A stretch of DNA of 64,000 nt from Phycisphaerales bacterium (GCA_016709445.1 JADJMV010000001.1:248001-312000); one strand, 5' to 3'. Counted from the first letter of the stretch, positions 1 through 10,517 are shown. Numbers and translations: made by a program. Notes: generated from the sequence alone by a model not told the origin.

Positions 1-72
1 CCACCTCCGCACCCACCCACGCTTGTCGCGACGCCGCTCCATACCAGGGGAAGATACGAGGATTCCATCGCT

Positions 73-91
73 CCGGTTGGCTTACAACCGG
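73..91 (+). promoter_or_regulatory. short hairpin upstream of gatC
   Basis: A 7-bp perfect inverted repeat (CCGGTTG / CAACCGG) with a 5-nt loop lies 34 bases before the gatC start. It could be a 5' UTR structure or the end of an upstream transcript. There is no T tract, so terminator function is not supported. The rest of positions 1-124 shows nothing else I can name. Confidence 0.25.
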
Positions 92-124
92 GACACGCCC
101 GCGCCGAACCACTAGACTTCCCCC

Positions 125-442
125 GTGCCCGACCGCCCCGACCAGCTCACCGACGCCGATGTCCGCAAGGTCGCCAGGCTCAGCCGCCTCGCGATCGACG
201 AGGCCGACCTCGCCCGCTACCGCGTCGAGCTTGCGGCCGTGCTCGGCTACGTCGAGCGCCTCCGCGAACTCGACCTCTCGGGCGTCGAGCCCCTCACGCA
301 CGTCGGCGACGAGGCCAACCGCCTCGACCCCGATGAGCCCGGGCCCACGCTCGACAACCAGATTGCCATGGCGCTCGCGCCCGAGGCGCTCCCGCCGTTC
401 TTCCGGGTGCCAAAGGTGTTGGGCGAGGGCGGGGGCGCCTGA
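125..442 (+). CDS. gatC: Asp-tRNA(Asn)/Glu-tRNA(Gln) amidotransferase subunit C
   Basis: Small 105-residue subunit of the GatCAB amidotransferase, which converts mischarged Glu-tRNA(Gln) or Asp-tRNA(Asn) to the correct aminoacyl-tRNA in the cytoplasm. The order LTDADVRKVARLSRLAI, then a helical middle, then the VEPLTHV segment and a C-terminal FRVPKVL tail is typical of the family, and the length is normal. The start codon is GTG. The gene is followed by a lipoprotein gene and then gatA, so two amidotransferase subunits are co-oriented, while gatB lies about 33 kb away on the other strand. Family assignment is confident. Confidence 0.93.
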   Translation: MPDRPDQLTDADVRKVARLSRLAIDEADLARYRVELAAVLGYVERLRELDLSGVEPLTHVGDEANRLDPDEPGPTLDNQIAMALAPEALPPFFRVPKVLGEGGGA

Positions 443-494
443 CCACAGATTCGAAATTGCCGCGCACGACCAGCCCCGGCTACGGAGTCCCACG

Positions 495-962
495 ATGAAC
501 AAGCACAACATCCTTCTCACCGTCGCGCTCCTCACTCTCGTATTCGCGGCCGGCCTCGGCGCCTGCGGCAAGAGCAGCGGCTGGAAAAAGGTGTCCAACG
601 ATGATCCCCAAATCCTGGCGGCCAGCCAGAAGGCCAAGGACACCTACACCGACTTCCTCAAGGCGTTCAAAGCCCGCCGGCAGGGCTGCTTCTACACCGT
701 CGAGGTCCAGTACTCCGAGGGCAACAAGTCCGAGGTCATCGGCCTCGAAGTCATGAAGGCCAGCGATACCGAGATCACCGGCGTCATCATCGGCCACCCC
801 TCGCAGGTCTCGCTCCAGAACGGCGCCGCCCTCACCGTCCCCGTCTCCACACTGTGGGACTGGCGGGTTGACCTCGACGACGGGACTTCGACCGGCGGCT
901 ACGTCGCCGATGTTCGGGCCAAGCTGAGCCGAGCACAGGCCGGCGACAAGTCCGGCGGCTGA
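495..962 (+). CDS. DUF2314-like lipoprotein
   Basis: A 155-residue protein with a signal peptide and lipobox (hydrophobic stretch ending LGAC, Cys at about residue 24), so it is predicted to be lipid-anchored. The mature part has the features I associate with DUF2314 (E. coli YegJ-like): an A..KA..T...F opening, a central GVIIGHPSQV segment and a DWRVDLDDGTSTGGY segment near the end. The function of DUF2314 is unknown. It sits between gatC and gatA with a 9-bp gap to gatA, so it is probably co-transcribed with them although it has no obvious role in tRNA amidation. The ATG at 495 is preferred because it places the signal peptide at the N-terminus. Confidence 0.72.
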   Translation: MNKHNILLTVALLTLVFAAGLGACGKSSGWKKVSNDDPQILAASQKAKDTYTDFLKAFKARRQGCFYTVEVQYSEGNKSEVIGLEVMKASDTEITGVIIGHPSQVSLQNGAALTVPVSTLWDWRVDLDDGTSTGGYVADVRAKLSRAQAGDKSGG

Positions 963-971
963 GCCGAACCC

Positions 972-2429
<1,458 letters not shown>

Positions 2430-2437
<8 letters not shown>

Positions 2438-3173
2438 GTTCTGTCCGGCAGGTCACGCGGAGCTTGCCGTGGCTCGTCTCGATCCCCAGCAGACGCACGC
2501 GCCGGCCGTCGCCGAGTTCGACGATCGGCTCGGCCTCGAGAGGGCGATCGCCGATCAGGGCCCGCAGCAGGCGGTCGACCTCGGGCGTCTCGACGAAGCG
2601 TCGGGGCGCCAGCTCGGTAGCGATCGCCCCGGCTCGGTCGGCCAGCCATCCCGCGGGGATCGGCAGGCGTCCGACGCGGATGGTCTCTGCCAAAACCCAC
2701 AGCGAGCCGTCCTCGTGGAGTGAGGGGCGGAGTGTGGCGGAGAGGATCCGGGACTTGTCGCCGTCCCGCACCTCGACGCCGACCTGGATCAGCCCATCAT
2801 CGAACTCGACCTGCAGACTCTCGAGTTCGCTGGGCCAATCGAACTCTGCGTCGGCGTTCGCGAGCCATTGCTCCAGGCGGGTGTTCAGCCATGCGTTGGC
2901 GTCCGGCGCCCGGAGCGTCACCGACCAGGGCGCCTGCGGATCGTCCCGGACCTCGTAGATGACGTTGACCACGCCGGTCTCAACATCTTCGGCCTTCTGG
3001 ATTGTCCGCGGGTTGGTCGGGTCGGGCTGGCGCCACCAGTCCGGGGCGGCGGCGGAGAGCGCGATCCCGACGAGCAGGAGCGTGCAGGCCCCGGTGACGA
3101 CGAGCACGCCGAGGCCGACGATCCAGCGTCGGGCCCGGCGTCGGGGGTTTCGGTGGCGTGCGGAGGCGGACAT
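2430..3173 (-). CDS. membrane-anchored protein of unknown function
   Basis: A 247-residue protein with a basic N-terminus (residues 1-16), one strong transmembrane segment (about 17-42) and a soluble, presumably extracytoplasmic remainder of about 200 residues. No catalytic motif is visible. The conserved-looking core includes WSVTLRAPDANAWLN and a regular beta-rich stretch ending in TCRTELK, which may suggest a lipid-binding or assembly-type fold, but I do not recognise the family. It is convergent with gatA and upstream of nothing on its own strand except the rplM-rpsI terminator region. Confidence 0.6.
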
Positions 3174-3221
3174 CTGCGACCATCGTGGCGGCCCGGGGCT
3201 TGCCGATCAACCCGCGAGGCA

Positions 3222-3254
3222 CCAAAGAAAGAGGCCCGGCAGTTGCCGGGCCTC
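3222..3254 (-). terminator. intrinsic terminator of the rplM-rpsI operon
   Basis: An 11-bp perfect inverted repeat (GAGGCCCGGCA / TGCCGGGCCTC) lies 34 bases past the rpsI stop codon. Read leftward it is followed by TTTCTTTGG, so it has both the GC-rich stem and the T tract of a rho-independent terminator for the leftward ribosomal-protein transcript. Confidence 0.85.
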
Positions 3255-3287
3255 GCGGGAATCGGTGCGGTGGGGTGGGCGTGGGGA

Positions 3288-3785
3288 TTAGCGCTTGGAG
3301 AACTGGAAGCGGCGGCGGGCGCCGGGCTGGCCGTACTTCTTTCGCTCGACCTCGCGGGCGTCGCGGGTGAGGAACCCGGCATCGCGGAGGGCGGCCTCGA
3401 CGGTGGGGTCGTAGCCGAGGAGGGCTCGGGAGATCGCGAGGCGGGCGGCCTGGGCCTGTCCCATGAAGCCGCCGCCGGAGATGCGGAGCACGACATCGAC
3501 GTTGCCCTCGATGCCGGCGAGCTTGAGGGGGGCGTAGACATCGACGCGGTCGCGCTCTTCGGAGAAGTAGACGTCGATGGGCTTGTTCTTCTTGTTGGCG
3601 GTCTGGACGAGGACGGTGCCCTCGCCCTCCTTGGCCACGCGGAGGCGGCAGCGGGCGACGGCGGTCTTCCGCCGGCCCGTGCCCCACCACCAGCCCTGGG
3701 CGTCCGGGGGGACGGCCTCGCGGAGGGGGCGGGTCTGGGGCTCCTGGGACTTCGTCGGGTTCAACTCGCTGGCAAGAGTTGTCAT
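3288..3785 (-). CDS. rpsI: 30S ribosomal protein S9
   Basis: Ribosomal protein S9, which reaches the P-site tRNA through its C-terminal tail. The WGTGRRKTAVARCRL opening, the GGGFMGQAQAARLAISRALL segment and the RRRFQFSKR C-terminus are diagnostic. At 165 residues it is longer than most bacterial S9 proteins because of an N-terminal extension of about 33 residues (ending DAQGWWW). It follows rplM by 52 bases, the near-universal L13-S9 operon order, and is followed by an intrinsic terminator. Confidence 0.97.
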   Translation of the reverse strand: MTTLASELNPTKSQEPQTRPLREAVPPDAQGWWWGTGRRKTAVARCRLRVAKEGEGTVLVQTANKKNKPIDVYFSEERDRVDVYAPLKLAGIEGNVDVVLRISGGGFMGQAQAARLAISRALLGYDPTVEAALRDAGFLTRDAREVERKKYGQPGARRRFQFSKR

Positions 3786-3837
3786 ATTCGTCCTCGCTGC
3801 GGGCGCTCGGCGTGGCGGCCGGCCCGGGGTTTCGTGG

Positions 3838-4275
3838 TCAGACGGTCATCGCCTCGGGCTGCTGGGCCTGGTGGGGGTGGTCGGCACCGGGGTAGACCTT
3901 CAGCTTCTTGAGCATCTGGCGGCCGATGCGGTTCTTGGGCAGCATGCGCCGGACGGCGTCTTCGATGAGCTTCTCGGGCTTGCGGTCGCGCAGGTTGCCG
4001 TAGGTCTCGGCCTTGAGGCCACCGGGGTATCCGGTGTAGCGGAGCTTGAGCTTCTGCTCGGCCTTCTTGCCGGTCATGCCGACCTTGTTGGCGTTGGTGA
4101 TGATCACGAAATCGCCGGTGTCGATGTGGGGGGTGTACTCGGGGCGGTGCTTGCCCATGAGCACGATGGCCACATCGGAGGCGAGGCGGCCGAGCGAGAC
4201 GCCCTCGGCGTCGATCACGTGCCACTTCTTCTGGACCTCACCGGCCTTGGCAAAGTAGGTCTGGCGCCGAAGCAT
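3838..4275 (-). CDS. rplM: 50S ribosomal protein L13
   Basis: Ribosomal protein L13, 145 residues, with KWHVIDAEGVSLGRLAS at the N-terminus, the GDFVIITNANKV core, and the GYPGGLK and RMLPKNRIGRQMLKKLKVY motifs. The ATG at 4275 (MLRRQTYFAK) matches the usual start of the family. First gene of the rplM-rpsI operon. Longer upstream open frame exists but has no L13 homology and no reason to be translated. Confidence 0.97.
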   Translation of the reverse strand: MLRRQTYFAKAGEVQKKWHVIDAEGVSLGRLASDVAIVLMGKHRPEYTPHIDTGDFVIITNANKVGMTGKKAEQKLKLRYTGYPGGLKAETYGNLRDRKPEKLIEDAVRRMLPKNRIGRQMLKKLKVYPGADHPHQAQQPEAMTV

Positions 4276-4545
4276 CTCGAACCTCCGAGGGCGCAAGGGC
4301 CCAAGCTCGTCAACGTGGGGCCGCGTCCAACGGGCCACGTCGGGTGTCTGCTCGCCGCCTACCGGGCGGGGCGGGCCGGCTTTGGGGGCCGGCAGGATTC
4401 CGTCTGCATCGCCGGAGGGGCCTCCCAGCCCGATCCGACAGTCGAAGAGGATAGGCGGGGAGGTGGGCCGGTCAAGCGGGGCGGGGGGGCTCGAGTTCTG
4501 GGCTGGCGTGTGGCTGGGGGGGCCCGGCGAGCCGATGATGGGGGG
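4276..4545. promoter_or_regulatory. divergent intergenic region, rplM / CPBP protease
   Basis: This 270-bp region lies between the divergent starts of rplM and the CPBP protease, so it must hold the promoters of both. It is very GC-rich with several short inverted repeats, but I could not identify convincing -35/-10 hexamers. An L13-binding leader in the rplM 5' UTR is possible by analogy with other bacteria but is not demonstrable by eye. Confidence 0.4.
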
Positions 4546-6075
4546 ATGACAGACCCCTCCATGTTTCCCCAGATTCCGGCGACGCCCGACCTCGAGCCCG
4601 TTCAGGACCAGGCGGGTGGCCGCCGGGCCGATCCGGGGAGTCGCACCAGTCGTCTGGTCGCCCTGCTGGCGGTGGTGGTTCTGTACGGCACGCTCTCGGT
4701 GATGCAGAACATGGCGCCCTACCAGCATTCGGGCCCGGGGGAGGTGGGACGCAAGCCGGAGGGGGGCGAGGTCGCGAAGTTCATGCTGCTCGCCGAGCAT
4801 GCTCTGGGCGTGCGTGCGTCTGGGAACAGCCAGATCGGCGCGATGGCGGCGCAGCAGTTCGATCAGCCGGGGGCGCACCCGGCCGACCGGCTGCAGGCGG
4901 TGCTGGTGCTGGGGGAGAGCGAGTCGGATGCCGCGGCGCTGCAGCGGCTGGAATCGATCCGCGCGAGCGTCCCTCCTGACGGATCTCAGAGCGGCCCGAC
5001 GCAGAGCGATTGGTCGATGGTCAAGGTCGGCAAGGGCTGGAAGAGCGACGAGGAGGTGGTGAAAGACGCCGGGGTGATGGAGACGCTCTATTCCGACGGC
5101 GTTGGGGCGCTCACGGGACCTGAAAAATCTCGCCTGAAGGAACGCTACGGCTGGCTGGGGGAGTTGGCACTGACGCATGACCAGCCTGAGGAATCCCCCG
5201 CTCGTCAGACCCTCTTCAAGGACTCGGGCTGGGCGATCGCGTTGATCTTCCTGGTCGGCGCGGTGGGCCTGGTCGCCGTTGTGGGTGGTCTGACGATGGG
5301 ATGTATCGCGGTGGTGATGTTCTATTCGGGCCGGCTGAAGCGGCGTTTCGAGCCACCGGCGCCGGGCGGGAGCGTCTATCTCGAGACGTTCGCGATCTTC
5401 CTGCTGGCGTTCGGGGTGTTGCACGTCTCGGCCGGTCTGGTCGCGGCGCGCGCGCCGGGTGCGCCGTGGCTCGAGCCGGCGGTGTTGATCGCGCAGTGGT
5501 GCATGCTGGCCACGATCTTCTGGCCCCTGCTCCGGGGGGTCACGTTCGGGGGATGGCGCGACGCAGTGGGCTGGCGGGCGCCGCGGGGCGTCCTCCGGGA
5601 GGTGTTCGCGGGGGTGGCTGGTTACTTCGCGTGTCTCCCGCTCTTCTTCGTAGGGATACTCGTCACGATCGTTCTCAACATCCTGGCTTCGAGGGTGTTC
5701 GGCGACGCGGCCCGTCCGCCGTCGAACCCGATCGTGGATCTGTTCAAGCAGAGCGGCCCGTTCGGGCTGATCCTCTTCCTGACGCTGGCGACGATGTGGG
5801 CTCCGATCGTCGAGGAGACGATCTTCCGCGGGTCGGTCTTCCGGCACATGCGGGGTCGGACGGGGGCGTTCGTCGCGGCGGTGTGCACGGCGTTTCTGTT
5901 CGCGTATATGCACAGCTACGGCCCGCTCATGACCGCGCCCCTGATCGCGCTGGGGTTCGGGTTTGCCATGATTCGCGAGTGGCGAGGTTCACTGATTGGG
6001 TCGATGACGGCGCACTGTCTCCACAACTCGACGCTGATGGTGATCATGCTGATCGGGCTGAAGGTGATGGGCTGA
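4546..6075 (+). CDS. CPBP-family intramembrane glutamic protease
   Basis: A 509-residue membrane protein. It has a TM segment near residues 34-52, a soluble periplasmic-type insert of about 170 residues, then at least six further TM segments. The C-terminal half carries all three Abi/CPBP motifs: EETIFRGSVFRHMR with E423-E424 and R428, an F...MH motif with H456, and HCLHN with H490, H493 and N494. These residues form the glutamate protease active site of the Rce1/CPBP family. The substrate cannot be inferred. The long soluble insert between the first and second TM segments is unusual and may be regulatory. Start at 4546 places the first charged segment before TM1. Confidence 0.85.
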   Translation: MTDPSMFPQIPATPDLEPVQDQAGGRRADPGSRTSRLVALLAVVVLYGTLSVMQNMAPYQHSGPGEVGRKPEGGEVAKFMLLAEHALGVRASGNSQIGAMAAQQFDQPGAHPADRLQAVLVLGESESDAAALQRLESIRASVPPDGSQSGPTQSDWSMVKVGKGWKSDEEVVKDAGVMETLYSDGVGALTGPEKSRLKERYGWLGELALTHDQPEESPARQTLFKDSGWAIALIFLVGAVGLVAVVGGLTMGCIAVVMFYSGRLKRRFEPPAPGGSVYLETFAIFLLAFGVLHVSAGLVAARAPGAPWLEPAVLIAQWCMLATIFWPLLRGVTFGGWRDAVGWRAPRGVLREVFAGVAGYFACLPLFFVGILVTIVLNILASRVFGDAARPPSNPIVDLFKQSGPFGLILFLTLATMWAPIVEETIFRGSVFRHMRGRTGAFVAAVCTAFLFAYMHSYGPLMTAPLIALGFGFAMIREWRGSLIGSMTAHCLHNSTLMVIMLIGLKVMG

Positions 6076-6090
6076 GGGCGCGGGGCGGGG

Positions 6091-6902
6091 TTACCCGCCG
6101 ATCTTCTCGCCGCGGAGGTGGCGGGACATATCGCGCATGAAGAGGGTGAGGCGTTGCTGCTGGCTGGGTGAGGCGCTCTTCTCGACCTGACGGTTCATGA
6201 AGGTGAGCATCCTGGAGGCTTGCTTGGCGGTCACTTCGCCGCTCTCCATGGCCTCCTGGTTGCGGGAGGTTCGCGCTGGCCCCGCTTGAGGATTTCCTCG
6301 TCGGTCTTGTCGTCGATCGAGCCGTCGAAGGGGGCGGTGAGTCGGACGAGGCGGACGTAGGCGTCGTCGAGGTAGCCGGCGCGGTCCTCGGGGGGCACGG
6401 CGGCGTAGTCCTTGGCGACGAGGTCGGTGGCGTCGATGAAGAGCTTGCCGGCGTTCTTCTCGAGCTGCGTGCGCGCCTCGCCCGCGATGCCGGCGAAGAA
6501 GGCGGCCATCATGGCCGACTCGCTGGCGTTCATGTCCTTGACTCGGGCGTAGAGCTGGCTGACGAGCTTGATGCGTTCCTCGACGGGCAGGGCGTTGAAT
6601 TCGTCGGTGAGCAGGGTGTAGTCGAAGAGTCGGGAGATATCGGCGGACTCGTAGTCGGGCTTGGGCACGGGTCGGAGGGCGAGATAGATCGCCAGGCCGA
6701 GGGCGATGGCGGCGACCGAGCTGCCGCCCATGAAGAGCCGGCGTGCGAGCGGGCGGGACCAGAGGGCCTCGATGTGGGCGATGAGGGCGGACTGCAGCCG
6801 GCGAGATCGGGTGTGGAGTGATGCTCTCGGCCTCACGACACCGATCGCCGACGAGCTTTCCTCGTCGAGCAGGGATCCCATGCGTTGCGGTGCATCTGGC
6901 AT
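6091..6902 (-). CDS. single-pass membrane protein of unknown function, with a frameshift
   Basis: Starts at 6902 (MPDAPQRMG). A cytoplasmic segment of about 60 residues is followed by one TM helix (about residues 62-80, ending LALRPVPKPDY) and a helical domain. The upstream frame runs to EEILKRGQRE and then breaks at about 6262-6275. One missing base lets the neighbouring frame continue through SRNQEAMESGEVTAKQASRM, FMNRQVEKSASPSQQQ and LRGEKIGG to a stop at 6091. That tail has coherent helical composition, so I treat the two pieces as one gene of about 270 residues. Convergent with the CPBP gene (15-bp gap). Function unknown. Confidence 0.6.
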
Positions 6903-6924
6903 GATCGGATCTCCCGGCGGGTGG

Positions 6925-7755
6925 CTACCCGCCGAAGTTGCAGAGCTTGAAGATGAGTTCGAGAACACCCTGGACGACTTCTTCCGGCGGGTCGCCGGGG
7001 TAGATGTCGGCCGAGCCGTCCCAATAGAGCGCATTCTTGCCGCTCGACGAGCCGGAGTTGTGCCATCCCTGGAGATCGATCAGCACGGCGAGCTTGTTGC
7101 CCCTCCCCGAGTACTCTTCGTAGGCTCGGGAGACAGCCTTCCTGGCCTTGTCTCGCTCCTCGGGGTGCACGTCGGGGTTGTCGATGGCGCCGAAGGTTTC
7201 GAGCGCGACATAGACGCTCGCGGGCGGGAAGTCGTAGCTGATGCCGTAGGTTGCGTAGGAAGGGTCGGGGTTTTCCGGGTCGGTCCCTCCCCGGTCGGCG
7301 GGGCAGCGGTAGGGGTCCTGGACGATCCAGTTGTGGCTGACGAGATCGTTGGGGTCTTCGCGCCTCGGGCGCGGTGCGTCGATGTAGGCGTCGAGGACCT
7401 CGAAGAGGTCGGTCGAGTTGTCGTTCTCGTCGACGCCGGCGATGGGCTCGACAAAGGGGAACGTGCCGTTGGAGTCGTTGAAGTACATAGCCATCGAGGT
7501 GCCGAGGCCCTTGAGATTGGTCAGGCATCGCACCTTCCAGCCCTCGGCCCGGGCCTTGCCGAGCGCCGGGAGCAGGATGCCGATGAGCAGCGCGATGATG
7601 GAGATGACGACGAGGAGTTCGATGAGGGTGAAGGCGGGGGAAGAGACGGAGAGACGGAGAGACGGAGAGACGGAGTGGGGGGAGTGAGGCACAAAGGAGG
7701 GGCGGCCCCGGGTGGGGGTCGGCCCTGGAGTGGGTTTGGTGTTCGATGGAGGCAT
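6925..7755 (-). CDS. type II secretion/pilin-like protein with prepilin N-terminus
   Basis: A 276-residue protein carrying a type IV prepilin signal about 40 residues in: AFTLIELLVVISIIALLIG followed by ILLPALGKAR. This is the cleavage/methylation and assembly helix of pseudopilins and of the large planctomycete prepilin-like families. The region before it is a low-complexity Pro/Ser/Thr leader partly encoded by an 8-bp tandem repeat. The C-terminal domain has CPADRGG, SYATYGISYDFP and a final GSADIYPGDPPEEV stretch, similar to DUF1559-like or H-X9-DG proteins, but the H-X9-DG motif itself is not obvious. The first Met is at 7755, two bases from the end of the upstream lipoprotein gene, so they form an operon. 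Confidence 0.78.
   Translation of the reverse strand: MPPSNTKPTPGPTPTRGRPSFVPHSPHSVSPSLRLSVSSPAFTLIELLVVISIIALLIGILLPALGKARAEGWKVRCLTNLKGLGTSMAMYFNDSNGTFPFVEPIAGVDENDNSTDLFEVLDAYIDAPRPRREDPNDLVSHNWIVQDPYRCPADRGGTDPENPDPSYATYGISYDFPPASVYVALETFGAIDNPDVHPEERDKARKAVSRAYEEYSGRGNKLAVLIDLQGWHNSGSSSGKNALYWDGSADIYPGDPPEEVVQGVLELIFKLCNFGG
7642..7675. repeat. 8-bp tandem repeat, four copies, inside a CDS
   Basis: Four exact head-to-tail copies of AGAGACGG occupy 7642-7673, followed by a partial copy. They lie inside the leader of the prepilin-like gene and encode the SPSLRLSVS stretch. Because 8 is not a multiple of 3, gain or loss of one copy would shift the frame. Confidence 0.8.
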
Positions 7756-7757
7756 GT

Positions 7758-8354
7758 TCAGATCGGCAGTGCGAGGAGTGGTTTGGGGCTGGTCGCCTCG
7801 TCCACCACGCGCTTGGCGGTGGGGGTCTGGGTGGAGCGGAAGGTGTTGGCGTGTCGCATGAAGCATGCGCGGAACTCCTCATCCTCCCGCATCGCGGCCG
7901 ACAGGCCGCGAGCTACCGACGAGAGCCCCGCCTTCAGGCGCCAGGCTCGCAAGGCCGTGACCAGTGCCGCGGTCCCGAGCACGAGGGGTCCGCGCAGGGA
8001 TATCGGCAGCAGCGGAGCGGCTGCACCGACTGTTTCGGAAAGTGGGTCGGTCGGATTCGCGGCCTCGGCGAGCACCTCGTCGATCCGGGCGATCCCGGCG
8101 GCGATCACCTGCTCCCGGGCCCTGGCTGCGGCGGCCAGGGCGTCGGCCTGCGGGCGCTGCGGATCTTCCGTGGGCAGGCTGGCTGCCACGCTCTCCTGGC
8201 GCTGGGCATCCGCTTGGAGCAGGTCGTGTAATTCGGATACTTGAGTTCGAAATACAGCGACCGATTCGGTGTCGGCGCAGCCGCCAGCGGCCCAACAGAG
8301 TGCCAGCAAGGCTCCAACCCCAAGAAACCATTGGAAGACTCCCCTCTCAGACAT
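7758..8354 (-). CDS. putative lipoprotein of unknown function
   Basis: A 198-residue protein with a signal peptide and lipobox (AAGGC, Cys at about residue 26). A helical region (about 33-95, rich in Ala, Gln and Glu) is followed by a hydrophobic segment, about residues 110-130 (APLLPISLRGPLVLGTAAL), and a short tail. This hydrophobic second half recalls phage- or planctomycete-type membrane-tethered proteins, but I recognise no family. A good ribosome binding site (AAGGGGAG) precedes the ATG at 8354. Likely co-transcribed with the prepilin-like gene two bases downstream. Confidence 0.6.
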   Translation of the reverse strand: MSERGVFQWFLGVGALLALCWAAGGCADTESVAVFRTQVSELHDLLQADAQRQESVAASLPTEDPQRPQADALAAAARAREQVIAAGIARIDEVLAEAANPTDPLSETVGAAAPLLPISLRGPLVLGTAALVTALRAWRLKAGLSSVARGLSAAMREDEEFRACFMRHANTFRSTQTPTAKRVVDEATSPKPLLALPI

Positions 8355-8563
8355 GGAACTCCCCTTTCATCCCGGCCGACTCAGAAGTGGCGAACGAGCT
8401 GACCGGGCGCTCGGAGGCCGGAGTCGGGCAGGGGGAGCCCACCACCATTGTGGCAGCGATGGGCCCGGAGGGGAAGCCGGAAACGTGAGAGGTCACCAAG
8501 ACCGCAGCGCTGGGGCGGTGGTCGGGTGCAGATTGCCGCGGGATTGGGGGTTTGCCGGCGGCG

Positions 8564-9450
8564 TCAGTCCGGGATTGCGGCCAGGGCCTGGGCCATGGCG
8601 TGGTTCATCGCGTGGCCGGCCCGGAGGGCGGTGATTCGGGCCCGGATCGGACGGCCCACCAGGGCGAGGTCGCCGATCAGGTCGAGCAGCTTGTGGCGGG
8701 CGGGTTCGTTTTCGAAGCGCCAGGCGTTGTCGATGGGGGCGCCGGAGTCGTCGATGACGAGCAGGTCTTTGGCGGTGAAGGAGCGGAAGAGGCCGAGGGC
8801 CTGCATCTGGGCGGCCTCGGCGGCGAGGGAGAAGGTCCGAGCGGGGGCGATCTCGCGGAGAAACTCGGCGGGGTCTCCCCGCCATTCGGCGGTCTGGGGT
8901 CGGAGCGGGGCGTTGGGGCCGTAGTCGAGTTGGTACCGGTAGCAGGCCGGCTCACCTTCGGGGATGGGCTCGGCGGTGATCGCGGCGCGTCCATCAGGGC
9001 TGAGGATCCGCACGGGTTCGCGGAGGTGCAGGGGGGACGCCTCGCCGGGGAGCTGTTTGGCGACGATGGATTCGGCGAAGGCGACGGCGGACCCATCGGC
9101 GATCGGCAGTTCGGGACCATCGAGCTCGATGGTGGCGTCGGTGATGCCGAGGCCGGCGAGGGCGGCGAGCACGTGTTCGGTGGTGTAGACGATTGCGTCG
9201 GGTCGTTGCGGCGCGGCGAGGGCGGTGTGGCGTGGGGGGATCTGGGAGAAAGCGGGGTGGACCGGGCGCGCGCAGAGAGCCCGGACATTGGCGGGGGTGC
9301 GGGGGGCGTCGGGAAGGTCGGTGCGGAGGAAGGCGAGCCCCTCGCCGGGGTTTGCGGGTCGGATGGTGCAGCGGGCTGGGCGCTCCGGTGAACAGGCCCA
9401 CGCCTTGGACGACCAGGGGGGAGGAGATCGTGGCGCCGCGCCGGTCTCAT
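8564..9450 (-). CDS. lpxC: UDP-3-O-acyl-N-acetylglucosamine deacetylase, with two frameshifts
   Basis: Zn-dependent enzyme of the committed step in lipid A synthesis. The long C-terminal frame carries YTTEHVLAALAGLGI, with the zinc-ligand His and the conserved Glu before it, then ELPIADGSAVAF and NEPARHKLLDLIGDLALVG with the catalytic/zinc His-Asp region, then RAGHAMNHAMA. The N-terminus is split. Removing one extra C at 9432-9433 and one in the CCC run at 9378-9380 gives MRPARRTISSPLVVQGVG followed by LFTGAPARCTIRPANPGEGL, which is a standard LpxC start. The ATG at 9450 overlaps the lpxD stop as ATGA, a typical coupled junction. Last gene of bamA-skp-lpxD-lpxC. Confidence 0.88.
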
Positions 9451-10511
9451 GGGTGTTCGTTGTTCCTGGCCTTCTCGAGCGAGGCGACGCGGCTCTTGAG
9501 ATCCTTGAGCCTGCCCGAGAGCATGGCGAGGAGGGCGATGGATCGCATGTATTCGGGGAGCGGTCGGGCCGGAGTGCCCCAGACCACGGCGCCGGGCTCG
9601 AGGTCCTTGGTCACGCCGCCCTGGCCCCCGACGCGGGCGTTGGCCCCGACGGTGATGCCGTCGTGCATGCCGGCTTGGCCACCGAAGATGACGCCTTCGT
9701 GGATGTTGCAGGAGCCGGCGATGCCGACCTGGCCGCAGAGGATGACGTGGCGGCCGATGGTGCAGTTGTGCCCGATCTGGACAAGGTTGTCGAGCTTGGC
9801 GCCGTCGCTGATGGTGGTGGAGCCCATTTTGGCGCGGTCGATGCAGGTGCAGGACCCGATTTCGACATCATCGCCGATGACAACATTGCCGAGGTGGGGG
9901 ATCTTGACGTGGCCGGAGCCGGAGGGGTGCGGGAGGAAGCCGAAGCCGTCGGCGCCGATCACGGCGTTGGCGTGGATGATGCAGCGTCGTCCGACGATGG
10001 TGGCGGGGTAGAGGACGGCGCCGGGGTGGAGGGTGGTGGCTTCGCCGATCCGCGAGCCCTTGCCGACGGAGACTCGTGCGTGGAGCACGACGGCGGGCCC
10101 GATGGTGACATCCGCTTCGATGTTGCAGAGGGGGCCGATGGAGGCGGAGGGGTCGATGGAGGCGGAGGGGTGGACCACTGCGGCGGGGTGGACGCCGATG
10201 GGGGGCGGTGGGGCCGCGATCGCGGAGATCTGGGCGAGCAGGACGACCAGGGCCTGGTCGGCGCTGTCGACGAAGAGCAGGGCACGCGATTGGGGATCGT
10301 GGCCCGGGACCTCGATGCCGCGGCTGACGAGGGCGGCGGAGGCGTGGCTGTCTGCCCACCGGCGGGCGTACTCGTCGGAACGGATGAAGGTGAGGGATCC
10401 GGCCTTGGCGGTGTCGATGGGCGCGAGGTCGCTGAGGGCGAGGTCACCTCGTCCGACGATCTGCGCGCCCAGCATCTGGGCGAGGCCTTGGGTGGTCATG
10501 CCGCCGATCAT
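9447..10511 (-). CDS. lpxD: UDP-3-O-(3-hydroxyacyl)glucosamine N-acyltransferase
   Basis: Third step of lipid A synthesis, N-acylation of UDP-3-O-acyl-glucosamine. The 354-residue protein has the N-terminal uridine-binding domain (residues about 1-105), then a left-handed beta-helix of hexapeptide repeats (VHPSASIDPSASIG onward). It includes the conserved IHANAVIGADGFGF segment with the catalytic-type His and the QIGHNC motif. A C-terminal helix (RSIALLAMLSGRLKDLKSRV) acts as the acyl carrier-binding extension. Downstream of skp by 6 bases and overlapping lpxC by 4. Confidence 0.95.
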   Translation of the reverse strand: MIGGMTTQGLAQMLGAQIVGRGDLALSDLAPIDTAKAGSLTFIRSDEYARRWADSHASAALVSRGIEVPGHDPQSRALLFVDSADQALVVLLAQISAIAAPPPPIGVHPAAVVHPSASIDPSASIGPLCNIEADVTIGPAVVLHARVSVGKGSRIGEATTLHPGAVLYPATIVGRRCIIHANAVIGADGFGFLPHPSGSGHVKIPHLGNVVIGDDVEIGSCTCIDRAKMGSTTISDGAKLDNLVQIGHNCTIGRHVILCGQVGIAGSCNIHEGVIFGGQAGMHDGITVGANARVGGQGGVTKDLEPGAVVWGTPARPLPEYMRSIALLAMLSGRLKDLKSRVASLEKARNNEHP

Positions 10512-10517
10512 CTGGGG

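Noticed and set aside
8564..9450. Programmed frameshifting in lpxC or tkt.
   Set aside because: No slippery heptamer, stimulatory structure or shared pattern; each break is fixed by one base in a G/C run, and similar breaks occur in unrelated genes.
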